A stretch of DNA of 45,565 bases from Rhodospirillaceae bacterium. Its GTDB lineage: Bacteria; Pseudomonadota; Alphaproteobacteria; UBA8366. The stretch spans positions 1 to 45,565 of the forward strand of contig PBOR01000057.1 in assembly GCA_002724395.1 (NCBI GenBank), written 5' to 3'. Shown one piece after another: positions 40,388 to 45,565 of the stretch (position 1 is its first letter; every line of letters begins with the position of its first letter). Under the pieces are notes generated by a model. That model was given only the letters and a program-made list of their open reading frames with translations. It made no database searches and was not told where the DNA came from. The position numbers and the translations under genes are program-made.

Positions 40388-41320
40388 TTAGGCTTCTTCT
40401 GGAAGCCCAACCAGGCTGCGCGCAAAATCTTTTGCTGCGAAGGGCTGTAAATACTCTGCCCCTTCACCAACCCCTATTGCATGAACCGGTAACTTAAATT
40501 TTTCTGCAAGGGCCACCAACACGCCTCCCTTGGCGCTACCATCTAATTTGGTCACGACGAGGCCGGTGACTGGGGCTACTTTCTCAAATGTTTCGACTTG
40601 AGATATTGCATTTTGCCCCGTGGTGGCATCAAGCACCAGCACGCAGTCATGGGGAGCTGACTCGTCGCGTTTCTTAAGAACGCGAACAATCTTCTCCAAT
40701 TCCGCCATTAGGTCGGCTTTATTGTGGAGGCGGCCAGCAGTATCTATTAACAGCAGGTCGGCGTTTTTTGCTTGCGCTTGTTCGAGCGCATCGAAGGCGA
40801 GGCCTGCGGCATCTGCGCCTGCTTCGCGCGTAATTACCGGACTGTTTGTGCGTTCTCCCCAGATTTGCAGTTGCTCAATGGCGGCGGCGCGAAACGTATC
40901 GCCTGCCGCTAGCACAACACTTTTTCCCGCTTCGGAAAAATGTTTTGAGAATTTGCCTATTGTTGTTGTTTTACCTGACCCATTGACACCTGCAATTAAC
41001 ACCACGTGAGGCTTGTTGCCATCAGCAGGTTTTAGAGGGATCGCGACTGGCTTTAGGATGTCTGCTATTATGTCCGCTAACGCTTCTTGCACCTCTTCGG
41101 GCGCAATATCTTTTTCAAACCGCTGCTGACCCAGTTCTGCGGCGAGTTTTGCGGCAGTGGTCGGTCCTAAATCTGCCATTATTAGGGCCTCTTCCAATTG
41201 TTCGAGCGCCTCGCTGTCGAGCCGTCGCCTTTGTAGGGCAGAGGTAATACTGCCTGTCAGCTGGGCGGTGGATTGGGCAAGCCCGTCACGCAGGCGCCCT
41301 AACCAGCTCTTGGCACTCAT
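40388..41320 (-). CDS. ftsY: Signal recognition particle receptor FtsY
   Basis: FtsY is the membrane-associated GTPase that docks SRP-ribosome complexes at the translocon. The NG domain is complete: G1 GVNGSGKTTTIGKFSKHF, the insertion-box region with AAGDTFRAAAIEQL, G3 LLIDTAGRLHNKADLMAEL, G4 VTKLDGSAKGGVLVAL and the end IGVGEGAEYLQPFAAKDFARSLVG. At 310 residues it lacks the long acidic A domain of E. coli FtsY, as usual in alphaproteobacteria. Its ATG overlaps the mtaB stop by four bases. It works with Ffh encoded 2.3 kb away on the other strand. Confidence 0.96.
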   Translation of the reverse strand: MSAKSWLGRLRDGLAQSTAQLTGSITSALQRRRLDSEALEQLEEALIMADLGPTTAAKLAAELGQQRFEKDIAPEEVQEALADIIADILKPVAIPLKPADGNKPHVVLIAGVNGSGKTTTIGKFSKHFSEAGKSVVLAAGDTFRAAAIEQLQIWGERTNSPVITREAGADAAGLAFDALEQAQAKNADLLLIDTAGRLHNKADLMAELEKIVRVLKKRDESAPHDCVLVLDATTGQNAISQVETFEKVAPVTGLVVTKLDGSAKGGVLVALAEKFKLPVHAIGVGEGAEYLQPFAAKDFARSLVGLPEEA

Positions 41321-42579
41321 GTGGCGGTTCCGCCAGCGGAATGGGCATCAAGTGAATTATTTCTTACGCCCGTGATTTTCACCTGCAACAGCGAACCCTC
41401 CGGCGCGGGTTTATTCAATGTTACCGGTGCAAACTGTTCCGTCCGTCCACGTCCGTATTTTTCTACCACTATAGTTGCTTTTGAACCTATAGCGGATTTG
41501 AAAAACTCTCTTTTTACTGCATTACCAGCCTCGCGTAATTGAGTTGCTCGTTCACTGCAGAGAGATTTTGGATGTTGTGGCATGCGCGCTGCCGGAGTTT
41601 CTGGGCGGGCGGAATAAGGAAATACGTGGAGCCATGTTAATCCGCATTCTTCAATAAGGCGCAGACTATCTTTAAACATTTCATTCGTTTCAGTTGGGAA
41701 CCCTGCGATAAAGTCGGCACCAAAAACAATGTCCGGCCTCAGTTCGCGCGCCTTTCGGCAAAATTCGATAGCGTCGGCGCGGCTATGTCTGCGCTTCATG
41801 CGCTTTAGGATCATATCGCTGCCTGATTGAAGCGATAGATGTAAGTGCGGCATTAAACGATCTTCTTCGGCAATGGCGTGCATCAGATGGTCATCGATTT
41901 CGATAGAATCGACCGAAGAAAGACGTAATCTAGGCAATTCAGGAATCTGTTTTAAAAGACGACGTACTAATTGCCCAAGGCTAGGTTGCCCTGGTAAATC
42001 TAGGCCGTAGGAGGTAATATCGACGCCTGTTAGAACCACCTCCTTATAGTCCGCATTCACTAATTCCCGGACTTGATTAACTACGGCCCCCATTGGCACG
42101 GACCGACTTTTACCACGGCCATAGGGGATTATGCAAAAGGTGCAGCGGTGATCGCAACCATTTTGAACTTGCACAAAGGCGCGTGCGTGATCATCTAGAC
42201 CGGTGATGAGGTGCGCTGCTGTTTCTTTTAGCTCCATAATGTCGTTCACCCGCACCGGCTCAGTCGCGATATTCTCAAATGCATCAATCCGCATTTTTTC
42301 TGCATTGCCGAGCACTAAATCCACCTCGTCCATGGCAGCATAGCGATCTGGGTTGATCTGGGCAGCGCACCCGGCAACAACGATTCGGGCCTCGGGGTGT
42401 TCTCGGTGGGCTCGCCGTATCGCTTGCCTGGCCTTTCGTTCCGCTTCAGCGGTTACGGCGCAGGTGTTGAAGAGAATTATATTATCAAGGCCTGCGACCA
42501 TCATATTATCTCGCATGACTTGACTTTCGTAGGTGTTTAGCCGGCAACCAAATGTGACAATTTTTTGTTTTTCAGTCAT
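41317..42579 (-). CDS. mtaB: tRNA t6A37 methylthiotransferase MtaB
   Basis: MtaB converts t6A37 to ms2t6A37 in tRNAs reading ANN codons, using radical SAM chemistry with two Fe-S clusters. The N-terminal MTTase domain has cysteines in VTFGCRLNTYES, FNTCAVTAEAE and VAGCAAQ. The radical SAM domain has the CxxxCxxC motif NGCDHRCTFCIIPYGRGKSRS, and the C-terminal TRAM-like domain ends the 420-residue protein. Length and motifs separate it from MiaB by context and by the FGCRLN start. It overlaps both dapF and ftsY by four bases, forming a coupled operon dapF-mtaB-ftsY. Confidence 0.94.
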   Translation of the reverse strand: MTEKQKIVTFGCRLNTYESQVMRDNMMVAGLDNIILFNTCAVTAEAERKARQAIRRAHREHPEARIVVAGCAAQINPDRYAAMDEVDLVLGNAEKMRIDAFENIATEPVRVNDIMELKETAAHLITGLDDHARAFVQVQNGCDHRCTFCIIPYGRGKSRSVPMGAVVNQVRELVNADYKEVVLTGVDITSYGLDLPGQPSLGQLVRRLLKQIPELPRLRLSSVDSIEIDDHLMHAIAEEDRLMPHLHLSLQSGSDMILKRMKRRHSRADAIEFCRKARELRPDIVFGADFIAGFPTETNEMFKDSLRLIEECGLTWLHVFPYSARPETPAARMPQHPKSLCSERATQLREAGNAVKREFFKSAIGSKATIVVEKYGRGRTEQFAPVTLNKPAPEGSLLQVKITGVRNNSLDAHSAGGTAT

Positions 42580-43394
42580 AGTGTAACCGAACCGGTGAAG
42601 CTGGTGGCAAAAGGTCCTGTCATAAGTACATGATCATCTTTTTTGCGCCATTGAATATCCAAAGAGCCGCCATCCAGGTCTAATGTTACAGAGCGTCCGC
42701 TTAGGCCGCGCCTATGAGCGGCGACTGCTGCCGCGCACGCGCCGGTGCCGCAGGCATCCGTAATACCAGAGCCCCGCTCCCAGACTCGCAGGCGAAATCG
42801 ATTTTCGCCTTTTGGGCTCGCGATTTCAACATTGGTGCGCTCGGGGAATAGGGCGTGATGTTCTATTTCGGGGCCGATTTTCTCGAGCGGAACAGCCTCA
42901 GCATCTTCGACAAAAAATACGCAGTGAGGATTTCCCATGCCCACTCCTACCGGATCGGAGAGATTTCCTTCGGCAACGGGTAAATGCAGTGAATCAATTG
43001 CTTCGGATAGTGGAATGTCGGCCCAGTCGAGGTTCGCCGGGCCCATATCTACTGTTACCAATCCGCTGGCCCTTTTCTGTGCGGCAACCGTTCCACTGAG
43101 GGTTTCCAATAGAATTTGGTTTGTATTTGTTTCGTCCATCAATAGTGCCGCCAGACACCTTGTGCCGTTACCACAAGCACCTGCTTCGCTACCATCGCTA
43201 TTGAAAAATCGAATTCGTGCTGTTGCATCGGAGGTTTGGGGTTTTTCAATAAGAACCAGTTGGTCAAACCCGACACCGCGTCGCCGGTCGGCAAGGGCAA
43301 GAATCTGGGTTTCCGTAAGGGTCAGAGGACGCATTCGTGCGTCAAGGACGACGAAGTCATTGCCCAACCCATGCATCTTGACGAACGGAACCAT
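42576..43394 (-). CDS. dapF: Diaminopimelate epimerase
   Basis: DapF converts LL- to meso-diaminopimelate for lysine and peptidoglycan synthesis. The two catalytic cysteines are Cys74 (EAGACGNGTRC) and Cys215 (ITDACGTGACA), as in E. coli (73 and 217). The N terminus is VPFVKMHGLGNDFVVLD, and the 272-residue length is normal. It is the first gene of the dapF-mtaB-ftsY operon and divergent from ffh, with 245 bases between the two start codons for both promoters. Confidence 0.96.
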   Translation of the reverse strand: MVPFVKMHGLGNDFVVLDARMRPLTLTETQILALADRRRGVGFDQLVLIEKPQTSDATARIRFFNSDGSEAGACGNGTRCLAALLMDETNTNQILLETLSGTVAAQKRASGLVTVDMGPANLDWADIPLSEAIDSLHLPVAEGNLSDPVGVGMGNPHCVFFVEDAEAVPLEKIGPEIEHHALFPERTNVEIASPKGENRFRLRVWERGSGITDACGTGACAAAVAAHRRGLSGRSVTLDLDGGSLDIQWRKKDDHVLMTGPFATSFTGSVTL

Positions 43395-43639
43395 CCGAAC
43401 CCACCCTTCAAACTAATCTTACAAGCCATGGCCTTATATGGTCCGTAAGCATAAGAAGTCCACTGCTTTCGCTAATTGATAAAGGACCGTTGCGCTTGAC
43501 TTAGGTGGTATGCAGGCGTACAAGGGCGCGCCTTTTCAATAGTTTTAGGCAGGTCGGTCCCGAGGGGCCCCGCTGGTCCGCGAGTATCGCGCACTGGCGT
43601 CTTTTGGTTTGGTTATTTGAGAAAGGTTCTAACGAACCG

Positions 43640-45019
43640 ATGTTTAATAGTCTTTCAGGACGATTAGGTGAGGTTCTAGAAACCCTTACGCGCCGCGGTG
43701 CGTTGAGCGAAAAGGATGTAGATTCCGCTCTTCGCGATGTGCGTGTTGCTTTGCTTGAGGCTGATGTGGCGCTACCGGTAGTGCGCGATTTCATCAAGAA
43801 AGTAAAAGGTGAAGCGATTGGCGAGAGGGTTCTGAAATCCGTTACGCCAGGGCAGATGGTTATCAAAGTGGTCCACGACGCTTTGGTAGAAATGTTGGGA
43901 GCGGATGATGCGGCTCTGCAATTGCCAATTAATCCACCGAGCGCCATTCTAATGGTGGGATTGCAAGGCTCCGGCAAAACAACGACTAGTGCGAAAATAG
44001 CCCGTTTTATAACTGATAAGAATAATAAGAAGGTTTTGATGGCCTCGCTTGATGTGGCCCGTCCAGCCGCACAGGAGCAGCTGAAAGTGCTGGGTGAGCA
44101 GGTCGATGTGGCGACGCTACCTATCATAGAAGGGCAACCACCGCTTGAAATTGCTAGACGTGCAATGCAGGCGGGAAATCTTGGCGGTTACGATGTCGTC
44201 ATATTGGATACAGCTGGTCGGCTGGCGGCGGATGAGGCCTTGATGGCGGAAGTTTCGGCTATCCACCAAGAATCAATGCCTTTGGAAACATTGCTGGTTG
44301 CTGACGCCATGACTGGCCAGGATGCAGTGAATACTGCAGAACAATTTCATAAATGCCTTGATTTGACGGGTATTGTATTAACTAGAGTCGATGGCGATGC
44401 ACGCGGTGGTGCTGCGCTCTCAATGCGGGCTGTAACGGGTTGCCCGGTCAAGCTTATTGGCACTGGTGAAAAACTCGATGAATTAGAGACTTTTCACCCT
44501 GATCGTATTGCAAGTCGTATTCTTGGAATGGGCGATGTGGTTAGCTTGGTTGAGAAAGTCAGTGAAGCCGTCGAGGAAGAAGAGGCTGGAAAGCTGGCCG
44601 CTAAGCTCAAGAAAGGCCAAATGGATTTCAACGATCTGGCCAGCCAATTGCGCCAAGTGACCAATATGGGGGGGCTTTCCGGTGTCATGGGAATGTTGCC
44701 TGGTGTTGGCAAGATGCAAAAACAAATGGCCGAGGCTAATTTGGATGAAGGTATGATCCGTCGTCAGGAAGCTATCATTCTATCGATGACGCCCGATGAA
44801 CGGGTGCGTCCAAAACTTATTCAGGCATCTCGGAAACGGCGTATTGCGACTGGGTCGGGCACGTCGGTGCAAGACGTTAACAAATTGATGAAGCAGTTGA
44901 TCACCATGAATAAGATGATGAAAAAAATGGGAAAAATGGGCCAAAAAGGAATGATGCGCCATGGCCTTTCAGGGATGACCGGTATGCCCGGATTGCCGCC
45001 AGGATTTGGCGGTCGATAA
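43640..45019 (+). CDS. ffh: Signal recognition particle protein Ffh
   Basis: Ffh is the GTPase and signal-sequence-binding subunit of bacterial SRP. The NG domain starts MFNSLSGRLGEVLETLTRRGAL, with G1 VGLQGSGKTTTSAKIARF, G3 ILDTAGRLAADEALM and G4 LTRVDGDARGGAALS. The C-terminal M domain is methionine-rich (KLMKQLITMNKMMKKMGKMGQKG), and holds the 4.5S RNA-binding SGSGTSVQDVN-like stretch. I chose the ATG at 43640 because it is the canonical family start (459 residues); 45 more in-frame codons upstream are not conserved. GGTTC-TAAC-GAACC (43625-43638) just before the ATG could pair and contains part of the ribosome site AAAGG. Confidence 0.95.
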   Translation: MFNSLSGRLGEVLETLTRRGALSEKDVDSALRDVRVALLEADVALPVVRDFIKKVKGEAIGERVLKSVTPGQMVIKVVHDALVEMLGADDAALQLPINPPSAILMVGLQGSGKTTTSAKIARFITDKNNKKVLMASLDVARPAAQEQLKVLGEQVDVATLPIIEGQPPLEIARRAMQAGNLGGYDVVILDTAGRLAADEALMAEVSAIHQESMPLETLLVADAMTGQDAVNTAEQFHKCLDLTGIVLTRVDGDARGGAALSMRAVTGCPVKLIGTGEKLDELETFHPDRIASRILGMGDVVSLVEKVSEAVEEEEAGKLAAKLKKGQMDFNDLASQLRQVTNMGGLSGVMGMLPGVGKMQKQMAEANLDEGMIRRQEAIILSMTPDERVRPKLIQASRKRRIATGSGTSVQDVNKLMKQLITMNKMMKKMGKMGQKGMMRHGLSGMTGMPGLPPGFGGR

Positions 45020-45064
45020 ATTTGTATTTAATCGAATCAAAGTAAACCTAAGGAAAATAAAAAT

Positions 45065-45565
45065 ATGTCGTTACGGATTAGACTAGCTCGCGGTGGAGCT
45101 AAAAAGCGGCCCTTTTATCGGATTGTAGTTGCGGATACTCGTATGCCCCGCGATGGTCGTTTTATTGAGAAACTTGGTACTTATAATCCTATGTTGGCGA
45201 AGGATGATCCGGGCCGCGTTGTGTTGGTAAACGAGCGAATTGAGCATTGGTTGTCGGTGGGTGCAACTCCATCAAACCGGATTGCCCGCTTCTTGGCAGC
45301 GGCTAATATCCGTCCCGCACCGGCCATTCCTGTCCAGACCAAAAAGGACAAGCCACGCCCTAAAACGCTTGAGAGGATAGCGGCGTTGCGAGAGAAAAAA
45401 GCTGCCGCAGCAGAAGCAGTTATTACTGAAGAGGCGGCTCCAGAAGAGACACCTGTTAAAGAGGCGGCTCCAGAAGAGGCTGCTGCAGAAGAGACACCCG
45501 CTAAAGAGGCGGCTCCAGAAGAGGCTGCTGCAGAAGAGACACCTGTTAAAGAGGCCGCACCAGAA
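45065..45565 (+). CDS. rpsP: Ribosomal protein S16, 3' end outside window, with repetitive C-terminal extension
   Basis: The first 85 residues are a normal S16: [24 protein letters not shown], then [13 protein letters not shown] and [15 protein letters not shown]. From residue 85 a lysine-rich stretch ([20 protein letters not shown]) leads into an Ala/Glu/Pro-rich tail with 15-residue repeats that still continue at the window edge (see the repeat entry). AAGGAAAA precedes the ATG. The gene starts 45 bases after ffh, which fits the common ffh-rpsP-rimM-trmD-rplS order. Extended S16 proteins are common in alphaproteobacteria, but this clean repeat is unusual. The end of the gene is not in the window. 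Confidence 0.95.
   Translation, partial: MSLRIRLARGGAKKRPFYRIVVADTRMPRDGRFIEKLGTYNPMLAKDDPGRVVLVNERIEHWLSVGATPSNRIARFLAAANIRPAPAIPVQTKKDKPRPKTLERIAALREKKAAAAEAVITEEAAPEETPVKEAAPEEAAAEETPAKEAAPEEAAAEETPVKEAAPE
45443..45565 (+). repeat. 45-bp in-frame tandem repeat in rpsP (15-residue unit)
   Basis: Unit 1 (45443-45487) and unit 2 (45488-45532) differ at only two bases. Each encodes EETP(V/A)[11 protein letters not shown] third unit starts at 45533 and runs off the window. A shorter related piece lies just before at 45431-45448. The near identity points to recent expansion. Confidence 0.9.

Noticed and set aside
43395-43639. Possible SRP (4.5S) RNA in the dapF-ffh gap, because of GGCAGGTCGGTCCCGAGG
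   Set aside because: The conserved GGAAG tetraloop and the AGCA internal loop of SRP RNA are missing.

Overview
The window reads as chromosomal DNA of an alphaproteobacterium, probably an uncultured and perhaps marine one (inference). The clues are a complete System I cytochrome c maturation set, an SUV3-like helicase followed by an S4 protein, FdxA, a CarD/CdnL regulator and an RpoH sigma factor, and a dapF-mtaB-ftsY block divergent from ffh-rpsP. Coding density is high, base composition looks even by eye at about half G+C, and I see no insertion sequence, integrase, CRISPR array or rRNA.

Layout. 1-1.8 kb: the end of an alpha/beta hydrolase and an amidohydrolase, both minus. 1.8-9.1 kb: ccmABCDEFGHI on the minus strand, including a 59-codon ccmD; a strong terminator separates it from a TauD-like oxygenase. 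10.9-13.7 kb: a long aconitase B of the type I associate with Bacteroidota, transcribed away from ccmA. 13.9-21.7 kb: a stress and RNA block with htpG (minus, behind a heat-shock-type promoter), a helicase, an Hsp15-like S4 protein, fdxA, carD and rpoH. 22-33.7 kb: an accessory, envelope-flavoured region with a proline iminopeptidase, a PagL-like lipid A deacylase, tRNA-Arg(CCT), a GT-C-like membrane protein, an acyltransferase with SGNH domain, an enoyl-CoA hydratase-like protein, an SMP-30 lactonase-like protein, a GT39/LAB_N/GT2 lipid-glycosylation trio and a methyltransferase. 33.8-37.4 kb: pgk coupled to a secreted sugar dehydrogenase, a NUDIX gene cut by an in-frame TAA, and yciB. 37.5-39.9 kb: two tandem JmjC/cupin proteins. 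40.4-45.6 kb: ftsY, mtaB and dapF (minus), ffh and the start of rpsP (plus).

How the genes work together. The ccm genes export heme, hold it on CcmE and ligate it to apocytochromes c. RpoH probably drives htpG, whose promoter region matches the sigma-32 consensus. Ffh and FtsY are the two protein parts of the SRP targeting route. The GT2, LAB_N and GT39 genes probably make and use a polyprenyl-phosphate sugar for an envelope glycan or lipid A, and PagL and the acyltransferase also modify envelope lipids or sugars.

The most unusual system is the JmjC pair. The second protein keeps the His-x-Asp...His iron triad and a Lys-Lys pair at the expected 2-oxoglutarate position. The first, translationally coupled to it, has lost both histidines and both lysines at the same residue numbers while keeping the fold and a C-terminal winged-helix-like segment. 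This looks like an enzyme with a dedicated pseudoenzyme partner. Next in interest are the foreign-looking aconitase beside ccm, the nonsense codon in the NUDIX gene, and an expanding 15-residue repeat at the C terminus of ribosomal protein S16.
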